From Pseudomonadota bacterium (GTDB taxonomy: Bacteria > Pseudomonadota > Gammaproteobacteria > Pseudomonadales > Pseudohongiellaceae): 64,000 nt of DNA. Under the pieces are notes generated by a model that ran no database searches, was not told the DNA's origin, and worked only from the letters and a program-made list of their open reading frames with translations. The DNA is taken from the NCBI GenBank assembly GCA_027623555.1, contig JAQBSZ010000004.1:124001-188000 (forward strand), written 5' to 3'. Both the position numbers and the translations under genes were made by a program. Within the stretch, counting starts at the first letter, position 1; every line of letters begins with the position of its first letter. Of the stretch, positions 35,173 through 43,460 are shown piece after piece.

Positions 35173-35916
35173 ATGGCGCAATGGATACAGGGAACAGTCG
35201 TCGACAATATTCACTGGACTGAGAATCTCTTTTCGTTAAAGATTGATGCAATCGTCGACAGCTTTAGCGCCGGGCAGTTCACCAGCCTGGCGCTGGACAT
35301 CGACGGTAAACGCGTTGCGCGTCCTTACTCCTACCTGAGCTCACCCGACCAGCTTCCCCTGGAATTCTTTTTCTATACCGCCACCGACGGCGTGCTTTCC
35401 AATGCATTGGTTAGACTGCAGGCAGGTGACCCGGTCTGGGTCAAGCAAAAGGCAAACGGCTTCTTTGTGCTCAATGAAATTCCCGAAGCCGAAGAACTCT
35501 GGATGCTGGGAACCGGTACTGGAGTCGCGCCTTTCTTCTCGATACTGAACACCGATGAACCCTGGCAACGATTCAAGACTATAGTTCTGGTACACGCCGT
35601 TCGCACCGAGGCGGATTTGCGTTACCAGGAGATGATTGCAAGGCTGCAGAACAATTACGGCGAGCGCTTCTCATTCCAGGCCTTCGTCAGCCGTGAATCG
35701 GTGCCTGGCACCATTACCGGCCGCATTCCTGCCGCCATCGAAAACGGCTCGCTGGAGCATAGCGTGGGACGCAAAATGCGTGTCGATAAATCGCATTTCA
35801 TGCTCTGCGGCAATCCCGACATGGTGAAAGATTCGGTCGATATTTTGAAGAGTCGGGGCTTCACCAAGAACAGAAGACGCACGCCGGGGCATATTACCGT
35901 TGAGAATTACTGGTAG
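35173..35916 (+). CDS. fpr: Ferredoxin--NADP reductase
   Basis: A 247-residue FAD enzyme that passes electrons between NADPH and ferredoxin or flavodoxin. Sequence signs: FAD-binding RPYSYLSSP, the NADP-binding GTGTGVAPFFSIL, CGNPDMVKDS, and the C-terminal HITVENYW, whose aromatic end stacks on FAD in bacterial Fpr proteins. Length fits the family. The gene is single, divergent from the MBL gene, and probably constitutive or redox-controlled; no SoxR-type site was identified. Confidence 0.93.
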   Translation: MAQWIQGTVVDNIHWTENLFSLKIDAIVDSFSAGQFTSLALDIDGKRVARPYSYLSSPDQLPLEFFFYTATDGVLSNALVRLQAGDPVWVKQKANGFFVLNEIPEAEELWMLGTGTGVAPFFSILNTDEPWQRFKTIVLVHAVRTEADLRYQEMIARLQNNYGERFSFQAFVSRESVPGTITGRIPAAIENGSLEHSVGRKMRVDKSHFMLCGNPDMVKDSVDILKSRGFTKNRRRTPGHITVENYW

Positions 35917-36004
35917 TTCCAGTGGGTTAGAATTGTGGTGTTGTCCAGGTTTGCTTTCCAGCGCACTGGCCAGTGTTAAGACCAGATTTCGTGTTGCAAT
36001 AATT

Positions 36005-36967
36005 TCAGGGTTGCGCACTTTCCTCACTCTCAGAATTTGCAAATGATGCGGTTGCCTTACGCCAGTAGATTAGTATTGAAATAACAATTGCTACTATAAA
36101 AGCCCTTACGACAAAGGTGAAAGTGGAGAATAAACTCGCCGGCAAATCCGGGTAGCTGTTTCTGAATCCTCCGGTGTCCATCGTCAATGTCACAATGCAG
36201 CCGGCGAGCAGAATGAGTTCGGTCCCGATTCGCAAACTGAGTCGCGACCAGGTCCATACCTGGTTGAATATCAGATAGAAGTATTGCGGAATCAGGAATA
36301 GCAGCTGAATCTTCATCCATAGCACCAGTGTATGGAAGGGATTGCCTGTTTGGCCGAACAGTACGGTGACGCTGTGATCAAGATTTACCATATTCAGTAT
36401 GACCAGCCAGGTAATTGTTGCAACGACGGAGAAAATTGCTCCCCAGGCTGTCGCCACGGCCTGTCTCGGAGGCGCCGCTGAGGAGGGAGACCAACTGTCG
36501 AGGTAATTATTGCGTTCAATAATCCATTGCGTAGTAATGAAGCCACCGGTAGTAAAGCCAATTATGTAGATATAGGTATTAACAAACATCCATACGCGGG
36601 AAACATCACCGATATCGAGAGCGAAGAAGAAATCGACAGCGAGTAACAGAAGCAATATCGCGGTGGAGATACTCAACGAGGCGATGATTGAAGTCCTGAA
36701 ATAGGGATAAAAATCCGGGCCGATTAGAGATCGGCCCGAGCCTTGATACTGGGCGGCAACCCGGAACGGATGACCGTATTCACTCAGCAATTTGATGATG
36801 GCCGCGTCCTTCATATCCTCACCGGATTCCTCTTGGAGTTCATTTATCTTCTCCTGGATATTGGCCTTAAGCTCATCGGCGATATCGTCACGTGATTTAC
36901 GTGGCAGGAAGGTCCTGACTTCCGCGATGTATTTTTCCAGAGGACTGTGTTGTGTAAACAAGTTCAT
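36005..36967 (-). CDS. PadR-linked multi-pass membrane protein
   Basis: A 320-residue protein with a hydrophilic N-terminal helical domain (about 1-75, YIAEVRTFLPRKSRDDIADELKANIQEKI, like the DUF1700/permease-prefix domains) followed by about six transmembrane helices. Its ATG overlaps the stop of the PadR gene in ATGA, so the two are translationally coupled. Such PadR-membrane protein pairs occur widely; the prefix domain is often linked to PadR control. Function unknown. Confidence 0.8.
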   Translation of the reverse strand: MNLFTQHSPLEKYIAEVRTFLPRKSRDDIADELKANIQEKINELQEESGEDMKDAAIIKLLSEYGHPFRVAAQYQGSGRSLIGPDFYPYFRTSIIASLSISTAILLLLLAVDFFFALDIGDVSRVWMFVNTYIYIIGFTTGGFITTQWIIERNNYLDSWSPSSAAPPRQAVATAWGAIFSVVATITWLVILNMVNLDHSVTVLFGQTGNPFHTLVLWMKIQLLFLIPQYFYLIFNQVWTWSRLSLRIGTELILLAGCIVTLTMDTGGFRNSYPDLPASLFSTFTFVVRAFIVAIVISILIYWRKATASFANSESEESAQP

Positions 36968-37296
36968 GCTCTTACCTCCGCTATGCTCAGAATCGATCGA
37001 TTGAGTTGTTCCCAGTCTGATCTGAGTACTGCTAAAATTTCTTCGCCACGTTGAGAGATCTGGTAGTAACGACGCTTGCGCCCTTCTTCACTGCTCCAGC
37101 GGCTGTTCAACAGGCCGTAGGATTCCAGCCGGCGCACCAGGGGATAGAGGGTACCTTCCTCAATATCGATGTTTACTAGCTGCAAAGCCTTGCGCAGTGA
37201 GTAGCCATACTGTTCCTCGCGCAGTGCTGTAAGCACTGCCAGGATCAATATGCCGCGCCGTAGCTCCAGGCGCATGGCTTCCAGTTTTTCACTCAT
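36964..37296 (-). CDS. PadR-family transcriptional regulator
   Basis: A 110-residue winged-helix repressor. The PadR core is clear: RRGILILAVLTALREEQYGYSLRKAL, the wing-helix IEEGTLYPLVRRLESYGLL and SSEEGRKRRYYQISQRGEEIL. Such proteins usually repress their own operon until a stress or ligand relieves binding. Two palindromes lie directly upstream of the start, and the downstream gene is the coupled membrane protein. Confidence 0.95.
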   Translation of the reverse strand: MSEKLEAMRLELRRGILILAVLTALREEQYGYSLRKALQLVNIDIEEGTLYPLVRRLESYGLLNSRWSSEEGRKRRYYQISQRGEEILAVLRSDWEQLNRSILSIAEVRA

Positions 37297-37316
37297 ATCC
37301 AGTCTCCCATCTACTT

Positions 37317-37333
37317 ACTGTGTACCGCACAGT
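37317..37333. promoter_or_regulatory. Putative PadR operator 1
   Basis: ACTGTGTACCGCACAGT: a 6-bp inverted repeat ACTGTG/CACAGT with a 5-bp spacer, 21 bp upstream of the padR start. A near-identical copy lies 23 bp away (centre to centre), about two helical turns. Confidence 0.75.
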
Positions 37334-37339
37334 GTTGAT

Positions 37340-37356
37340 ACTGTATACCGCACAGT
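37340..37356. promoter_or_regulatory. Putative PadR operator 2
   Basis: ACTGTATACCGCACAGT: differs from operator 1 at one base. The pair sits where the padR promoter should be, suggesting autorepression by two dimers. Confidence 0.72.
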
Positions 37357-37422
37357 AAAGCAAGGCAAGCTTTTATTGTGAGCTTTTCAGAATGGAAAAA
37401 TCAGTCTTGCGGCGGGGTTATC

Positions 37423-39084
37423 TTATTGATATTGCGAGGGAATTTTTCTGGCTGCGCTGAGTTTCTCAAAGCGGGCACCGATATCGATCAGGTCCTGTTC
37501 ACTGAATGATGGGGCTATCAGGGTTAGCCCGACGGGTCTGCCACTGGCCTCATAGCCCATGGGGATGGTGAGAGCCGGGAAGTTGGCCAGTGCCGCAATG
37601 CCAGCATGGCGATTGTTGACCGAAAGCATGACGTCGAGTTGGTTGTCATCGAACAGTGATTCCAGTGCAGTTCGCGCGTTGGATTGTAAGTCCTCTCTCA
37701 ACGACTCCAGCTGAGCAGCGCTCAGGTTTAATTCATCCATCATTTCCACCAGAGCCTGGCCATAGGGCGCCCGCACATCGAGATCGGCTGCATTAAACAA
37801 ACGCAGCGTGGCAATGGAATCAATGCTGGCTCCATCTGCTGCATACTTTTGTAGATAAAGTGCCAGGTCTCTTACCATTTCCCCACCGAGTAACTGCTCG
37901 AATCCTGTACCACGCTCATAGTCTAGAGTAACCTCGACGATAGAGGCGTCATTTTCTGATAACAAGCGCAGTGCATTCTGATAGAAGTCGTTGTCAGCAA
38001 AATCGATCAGAGCACCCAGGCGCTTATCAGTCAATGCTACATCCCGATACTCCAGCGACAGGTCCACGCTTAACAGAGGCATGGCCGTATCGTCTTCATC
38101 GTAACCAGCCATGGCATTGAATAGAATCACAGCATCGGCAACTGAGCGGGTCATCGGGCCGGTGGTGTCCAGGGTTGCTGATATCGGCACTACCCCGCTG
38201 CGACTGATGGTGCCGGTGGTAGGTTTCAGGCCAACCAGTGAGTTGGCGCTGGAGGGTGACAGAATTGACCCGGAAGTCTCCGATCCGATGGCAACGGTTG
38301 CATAATTGGCGGCGACAGTAGCGCCACTGCCGGCGCTGGACCCGCCTGTATTGAATTCCAACCGACCATAAGGGTTCAGGGTCTGCCCGCCCATCGCGCT
38401 ATAACCCGAGGGGCAATCGTTGCAGAAGAAATAGGCCCACTCACTGAGATTCGCCTTGCCAAGAATAACGGCGCCTTTCTCCAGCAGTCTGTCAGTAATA
38501 AAGGCATTGGCTGCGTAATTGTTTTGTAAGGCAATCGCTCCGGCAGTGGTGGCCATGCCGGCGGCGCCAATATTGTCTTTGAGTAGCACCGGAATGCCAT
38601 AGATGGAATCTAAGGCTACCCGCGCGCCCTGGCGGCGTTGCGCATCAAGCTCGCGGGCGCGTTGTATCGCATTGGGGTTCAGTGCAATTACACCATTTAT
38701 ATACAGGGACTCATCAGTTTCAATCTCACGTATTCGATAGAGATAGAACGTGGTCAGTGTTTCATAGCTCAGCCTGCCTTCGACAATAGCGCGCTGAATC
38801 TCGGTAATGGGCTGATCGAGAATCTGCGCTTTGTAGGATCGATATTGATCGGCAGAGAAATTACTCAACTCTTCGGCAAAAGGCGCCCAGAGTGAGTCTT
38901 TATCCAGAACTCTGGATTGCAGCAGCTGGTAATGCATGCTGTCGTTTTCATGAGCCGCCAGTCTTGCCAGATCAGCCGATTCGTCATAGCGCTGCCACGC
39001 TGAGTTGTTTTCAGCGGCAATGACTACTCCACTGAGCAGGCTGGCCAGAAAAATTGTCAGCGATATTCGAGGCAATTTATTCAC
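37423..39084 (-). CDS. Exported amidase (amidase-signature family)
   Basis: A 553-residue periplasmic amidase with signal peptide (LLSGVVIAAENN). The Ser-cisSer-Lys triad can be placed: K169 (PVLLKDNIG), cis-Ser S249 in the GGSSAGSGA loop, and nucleophile S273 in GSETSGSI. Additional family sequence is NPYGRLEFNTGGSS and GLKPTTGTISRSGVVP. About 90 extra N-terminal residues precede the catalytic core. It hydrolyses an amide bond of unknown substrate; amidase-signature enzymes act on aryl, fatty or peptide amides. Confidence 0.92.
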   Translation of the reverse strand: MNKLPRISLTIFLASLLSGVVIAAENNSAWQRYDESADLARLAAHENDSMHYQLLQSRVLDKDSLWAPFAEELSNFSADQYRSYKAQILDQPITEIQRAIVEGRLSYETLTTFYLYRIREIETDESLYINGVIALNPNAIQRARELDAQRRQGARVALDSIYGIPVLLKDNIGAAGMATTAGAIALQNNYAANAFITDRLLEKGAVILGKANLSEWAYFFCNDCPSGYSAMGGQTLNPYGRLEFNTGGSSAGSGATVAANYATVAIGSETSGSILSPSSANSLVGLKPTTGTISRSGVVPISATLDTTGPMTRSVADAVILFNAMAGYDEDDTAMPLLSVDLSLEYRDVALTDKRLGALIDFADNDFYQNALRLLSENDASIVEVTLDYERGTGFEQLLGGEMVRDLALYLQKYAADGASIDSIATLRLFNAADLDVRAPYGQALVEMMDELNLSAAQLESLREDLQSNARTALESLFDDNQLDVMLSVNNRHAGIAALANFPALTIPMGYEASGRPVGLTLIAPSFSEQDLIDIGARFEKLSAARKIPSQYQ

Positions 39085-39093
39085 CTTGCAGAT

Positions 39094-39231
39094 TCACAGT
39101 CCGTAGTAATTCAGAATCGATTCACGGGTAATCACACCAATACACTTATAACCAGGGAATGTAGAGGACTCTAATACAAGCAGCGCATCATCTCCACTGC
39201 TCTTGATCAGGTTAGCCGCGCAAACGACTAC
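39094..39231 (-). pseudogene. C-terminal fragment of a CBS-domain protein
   Basis: A 45-codon open frame without any usual start codon, directly after (overlapping the stop of) the ABC permease. It reads VVVCAANLIKSSGDDALLVLE, then GYKCIGVITRESILNYYGL and a stop. The pattern ALLVLE...GVITRESIL is the last beta-alpha-beta unit of a CBS domain. The 5' part is missing, so this is probably the remnant of a gene lost by deletion when the permease region was joined here. Confidence 0.55.
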
Positions 39232-40589
39232 TCATGCCGCAAAGCTTCAACTGGATCCATATCCGCCGCCCGCATTGACGGATATATCCCGAAGATCACT
39301 CCGATCATCGCCGAGATAGAAAACGCCAGTACCGGTGCAATTGGCGTAACGATGGTAGTCATACCCCAGAAAGCGGAAATGATAAAAGGAATCATTATTC
39401 CCAACACCACGCCGATCAAGCCGCCTACTCCTGACAGGATGACGGCCTCTATCAGAAACTGGGCAATAATGTCTCGCTTCTTGGCACCCAGTGCACGACG
39501 AATGCCAATCTCGCGGGTACGCTCGGTGACGCTGGCCAGCATGATATTCATAATGCCAATGCCCCCCACCAACAGAGAGATACCGGCAATCGCTCCAGCC
39601 ACAATCGAGTCACGAAGAGCACTCTCTTCGGCCTGGCGTAAAAGCGCCAACGGCACCTCGATAGTGTAGTCCACCTTCTTGTGGCGACGCTGCAGGATCT
39701 GATCGATTATCTCCCCGACTTCGATAACGGCTTCCTGATCATCCACCTGGATTATCGCTTCATGCAGCTCGACAGTCTCAGACTCCATGCCACCGGCGGT
39801 TTGCCGAGTTGTGGTCTCGCCAAACCGGCTCTTGGAAGCCGAAAAAGGAATAAAGATTCGACTCGGTGCCGAATTGGAAGCACCCGCCTGGTTTTGCCCC
39901 AGGTTGGAAAAACCTTCCGGTTCCATAATGCCGATTACGTTGTAGTAGTCACTGTCTATCTTGATCGAGCCACCCAGTGGATTGTCGATCGGAAACAGCG
40001 CATCGGCTACTTCGGCACTCAGTACTACTACGTTGGCATGATCGCGAACTTCAGATTCGCTGAAGAATCGGCCTGCCTGCAGATTGTAGTTTCGTGAGAC
40101 AGGGTAATCCACCGCCGTACCCACTACATCGGTATTCATGCTGATGCCGAGGTTCCACACGTTTTTCTTCACGATCCGAGAGGCGATGACATTGGAGATG
40201 CCCGGTATCGAATTGCGAATCGTATCGACATCCATCAGGGTAAGGCCGTAGACAATAGCCTGGGGAGGCCCGAAACCCTGCCGACTGGTTTCTTCAACTT
40301 CTGCTGGCTTCACACTCTTCACCAGGATATTGCTGGCACCGAGGTCGCGAAATTGCTGCTGGGCTTCGAAACTGGCGCCCTCACTCACCGCCAGCATGGC
40401 AATAACGGCGGCCACACCGATGACGATGCCCAATACTGTCAGCAGTGAGCGCAGTCCATGGGAATAAATACTCTTGATACCGACCTGGGTGATCTTCTTG
40501 TAACGAACCAGACTGAATCTCACCCTTCCCGAAGAATGGCTGTGGGCAGCGGGCCGGGTGAGTGGAGATTCAAGAATCGCGTCGGTCAT
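39228..40589 (-). CDS. MacB/FtsX-type ABC transporter permease
   Basis: A 453-residue permease: an N-terminal transmembrane helix (SLLTVLGIVIGVAAVIAMLAVSEGA), a large periplasmic MacB-like domain (about 70-300) and three C-terminal helices of the FtsX core ending DMDPVEALRHE. TERTREIGIRRALGAKKRDI is the diagnostic coupling motif. The ATPase is a separate protein encoded just upstream. Start at 40589 lies inside the end of the ATPase gene, a 20-bp overlap implying coupling. It is a mechanotransmission-type exporter with adaptor and TolC in the same operon. Confidence 0.92.
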   Translation of the reverse strand: MTDAILESPLTRPAAHSHSSGRVRFSLVRYKKITQVGIKSIYSHGLRSLLTVLGIVIGVAAVIAMLAVSEGASFEAQQQFRDLGASNILVKSVKPAEVEETSRQGFGPPQAIVYGLTLMDVDTIRNSIPGISNVIASRIVKKNVWNLGISMNTDVVGTAVDYPVSRNYNLQAGRFFSESEVRDHANVVVLSAEVADALFPIDNPLGGSIKIDSDYYNVIGIMEPEGFSNLGQNQAGASNSAPSRIFIPFSASKSRFGETTTRQTAGGMESETVELHEAIIQVDDQEAVIEVGEIIDQILQRRHKKVDYTIEVPLALLRQAEESALRDSIVAGAIAGISLLVGGIGIMNIMLASVTERTREIGIRRALGAKKRDIIAQFLIEAVILSGVGGLIGVVLGIMIPFIISAFWGMTTIVTPIAPVLAFSISAMIGVIFGIYPSMRAADMDPVEALRHE

Positions 40590-41322
40590 CACTTTCCACC
40601 CGTCCATCCAGCAATCTCACCCAACGTTGTGAACGTTCGGCCAGCTCATCGGAGTGAGTCACCATTATCAGTGTCTTGCCCTGACCATGCAGTTCGTCGA
40701 AGAGCTTGAGAATCTCGGCACCGGATTTGGTATCCAGGTTTCCGGTTGGTTCATCCGCGAGGATGATAAGCGGATCTACCGCAAGTGCGCGAGCAATGGC
40801 CACTCTCTGCTGCTGACCGCCGGAGAGTTCGAACGGCTTGTGATCCACCCGATCGCCCAGCCCGACCCGTTCTGCCAGTCCCATCGCGATCTCATTACTC
40901 TGTTTTGCTGCATAGCCTTGATAGAACAGAGGCATCTCGATGTTTTCCAGCACATTCAGTTGTTGAATAAGATTGTAGGACTGAAAAATAAACCCCAGTC
41001 GCGCCCCCCGAATCGTCGAGAGCTCGTCATCGAGCATCTGTGACGTGTCTTCATTACCGAGAAAGTATTTCCCGGCGGTGGGCTGATCGAGGCAACCCAG
41101 TATGTTCATGAGAGTAGACTTTCCACAACCAGAAGGACCCATGATGCTGATGTAGTCCCCGGCAAAGAATTCCAGGGAAACACCGTGCAACACCTCGACT
41201 GCAAGCGCACCCATATAATAGGTCTTGGAAATATCTTCGAGACTGGCGACAATAGTCGGATTGGCGATTCCTGCTGGAGGTGCCGTGTTTCCCAGGCTGG
41301 AACTGAATTCAAGAGTAGCCAT
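40570..41322 (-). CDS. ABC transporter ATPase, MacB/LolD type
   Basis: A 250-residue ATPase. Walker A is GPSGCGKST (62-70), the signature LSGGQ (166-170) and Walker B ILADEP (187-192). It belongs to the LolD/FtsE/MacB-N group (DISKTYYMGALAVEVLHGVSLEF, QSYNLIQQLNVLENIEMP). It drives the FtsX-type permease encoded next. About 25 extra N-terminal residues precede the domain. The adaptor gene ends 17 bp upstream, placing it in the tripartite efflux operon. Confidence 0.95.
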   Translation of the reverse strand: MATLEFSSSLGNTAPPAGIANPTIVASLEDISKTYYMGALAVEVLHGVSLEFFAGDYISIMGPSGCGKSTLMNILGCLDQPTAGKYFLGNEDTSQMLDDELSTIRGARLGFIFQSYNLIQQLNVLENIEMPLFYQGYAAKQSNEIAMGLAERVGLGDRVDHKPFELSGGQQQRVAIARALAVDPLIILADEPTGNLDTKSGAEILKLFDELHGQGKTLIMVTHSDELAERSQRWVRLLDGRVESDDRRDS

Positions 41323-41339
41323 GAAAGGATTATCTGGTA

Positions 41340-43460
41340 CTAAGCACCAGTCTCTCTCAGGTTTTGTTGCGGAGGCAACAGCATGACTTCTTCGCCTTCC
41401 TCAATGCCGCTGCGAATTACGATAAATGATTCTGAGAACGCACCAATCTCTACTTCCCGTCGCTGCGGTCTGCCAGCGTTTGACACATACACTACTCGCT
41501 TGTCATCGAAGTAGGTGACTGCCTGTACCGGCACGTAGACCACGTCATCCAGGCGATCTACCAGAATTTCCACCTCGGCGCTCATGCCCGGGCGCAACCA
41601 CTCTTGAGTCCCGTCAATCTTGATCGTGGTTGGGTAGACCTTTAGATCGGGATTCATGAAGGCATTGGCCGAGTCAGCTACCACAGCCACCTTGGTAACC
41701 ACTCCGGTCAATTTCTCATCGGGAAAGGCGTCAATTGACACTTTTACTGATTGACCGACTGCGACGCGCTGCACAACAGATTCATGAATATTCACTTTAA
41801 TAGCCATCTCACGTAAATCGGGGATGGTGAGGATGGCTTGACGCTCGCGCACAGTAGCGCCTTCCTGAATAGCTTCCTGGCTGCTGCCGCCACGATAACG
41901 CATGGAATTCTGATCGGCAGCACCATAGACTACCAGTCCGGGGGTCGTCGCGCGGATGGTGGCTAGCTCAATCTGTTGCTCAACATCGGCCAGCTTGACC
42001 CTTTCCAGGTTATATTTGCGTTCGGCTGAGCTGAAGCGTGCTTCTTCCTGTGCCCGTTCGGCAACGTTTTCCATGAGCTGCCGCTGGTAACCCATCACCG
42101 CATTTTCATACTCGGATAACTTCTCTTCGGCATCCTTCGGAAAGCTGTACTGGATATAGAGCTTTAGTGCAGTTTCTTTTTCTGCTTCCTTGTTGCGGGC
42201 CTTACTCAGGTTTAGTTCTTCTGCTTCCAATTCAGTCGGTGTAATAAATCCTCTCGCTTCAAGACGTCGTTGTCCTTCGATGCGGTCCTGGGCCAGCAGG
42301 TGCTCTTCCTGGGAAACCTGCAGCTCATCCTGAAGTCCGCGCAGCTGTTGCTTGGCTTCACCATCCTCGAGAATTTCCATGTCGGCGTACTGGGTGAAGT
42401 CCAGGGTATCGCGAATCGTCATGTAACTGTCATCCATCAACAATTGCGAGACGAACTCTGGGGTCTCTGGCACGAGCGGCTCCAGTTTCAATTCTGGCGC
42501 CGGCGCCCTTGCTCTGGCATCGGCGGCTTCTACTGGTGAAGCCGCAATCGACTCACCACGGCGCTGTCCTGAACCAGGGCCACGATCCCCACGTTGCCCG
42601 CCACCGAATCCACCCTGTCCAAACTGTTGCATGCGCTCGAGCATTTCAGGCGGCAACTCTCCGCCATTCTCGGTTAGCATCTGCTCGATGCGCTCACGCA
42701 TAGGCGCTGGCATGGAATCGAGATCGGTCAGATCGAAAGCAGGTCTGGCAGGGGCTACAACTTCTTTGGAAATTTTCTTGACGGCTTCATCGACACTGGC
42801 AACAGTTGCCGCCAGATCAGCCTTCTCGGCACGCGCCAGGCGTCCTTCTATGTCTAACTGGCTGATAATGTTCCGCACTATATTGCCACCGAGAAACTTC
42901 TCGAAATCCAGTCGGGCAAAACGCATTTCCTGCCGGGCGTCATTCAAATCGGTCATGTTCTGGTTGAGCTGAATCTCCAGCTGTGCCCGGCGTTCGATAT
43001 AGCTGGCTTCGGCAGTTTCTACGGCAATTTCCTGGTTGAGTTGTTCATCGATCAGTTGTGCCTTATCAAGCTCAACGAGGATCAATCCGGCATCCACATC
43101 CCCTGGAGTTACCCGATAGCCTTCTTCAACAATATTCAGAATCTTGGTGCCTTCGCGCCCTTTTACCTGCGAACGAATTTCCTGTGAACGCAGTGCTTCG
43201 AGGGCTCCGCCCTCCAGCACGGTAATGTCGAGTTGCCCGCGTCGCGCCTTGAAGGTGATGCTGCCTGAAGTGGAATCGGAATACCCACCTGCCAGTGTAA
43301 TCAGAAGTACCAGAACCAACGCTGTGCTACCGGCGATGGCAATCCGCGTGGATTTTTTAGCGGCAAGAAACTGCGCCTTGAGCGCCGCTACCCGAGACCG
43401 GATAGGATCCGGAATGTATTGCGTGATCTTAGCGAGTCCGTCCTGCTTATCGAGGCTCAT
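41340..43460 (-). CDS. Periplasmic adaptor (HlyD/MacA-type) with long insertion
   Basis: A 706-residue membrane-fusion protein, much longer than MacA (about 370). Start 43460 has AGGAAGG upstream. A cytoplasmic basic segment and one transmembrane helix (about 47-65) lead to a lipoyl half (GSITFKARRGQLDITVLEGG), very long coiled coils, and the second lipoyl/beta-barrel half (TIRATTPGLVVYG, DLREMAIKVNIHESVVQRVAVGQSV, RPGMSAEVEI). In the middle of the coiled-coil region is a low-complexity Gly/Arg/Gln insertion (GQGGFGGGQRGDRGPG). It bridges the ABC permease and TolC. Confidence 0.88.
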   Translation of the reverse strand: MSLDKQDGLAKITQYIPDPIRSRVAALKAQFLAAKKSTRIAIAGSTALVLVLLITLAGGYSDSTSGSITFKARRGQLDITVLEGGALEALRSQEIRSQVKGREGTKILNIVEEGYRVTPGDVDAGLILVELDKAQLIDEQLNQEIAVETAEASYIERRAQLEIQLNQNMTDLNDARQEMRFARLDFEKFLGGNIVRNIISQLDIEGRLARAEKADLAATVASVDEAVKKISKEVVAPARPAFDLTDLDSMPAPMRERIEQMLTENGGELPPEMLERMQQFGQGGFGGGQRGDRGPGSGQRRGESIAASPVEAADARARAPAPELKLEPLVPETPEFVSQLLMDDSYMTIRDTLDFTQYADMEILEDGEAKQQLRGLQDELQVSQEEHLLAQDRIEGQRRLEARGFITPTELEAEELNLSKARNKEAEKETALKLYIQYSFPKDAEEKLSEYENAVMGYQRQLMENVAERAQEEARFSSAERKYNLERVKLADVEQQIELATIRATTPGLVVYGAADQNSMRYRGGSSQEAIQEGATVRERQAILTIPDLREMAIKVNIHESVVQRVAVGQSVKVSIDAFPDEKLTGVVTKVAVVADSANAFMNPDLKVYPTTIKIDGTQEWLRPGMSAEVEILVDRLDDVVYVPVQAVTYFDDKRVVYVSNAGRPQRREVEIGAFSESFIVIRSGIEEGEEVMLLPPQQNLRETGA

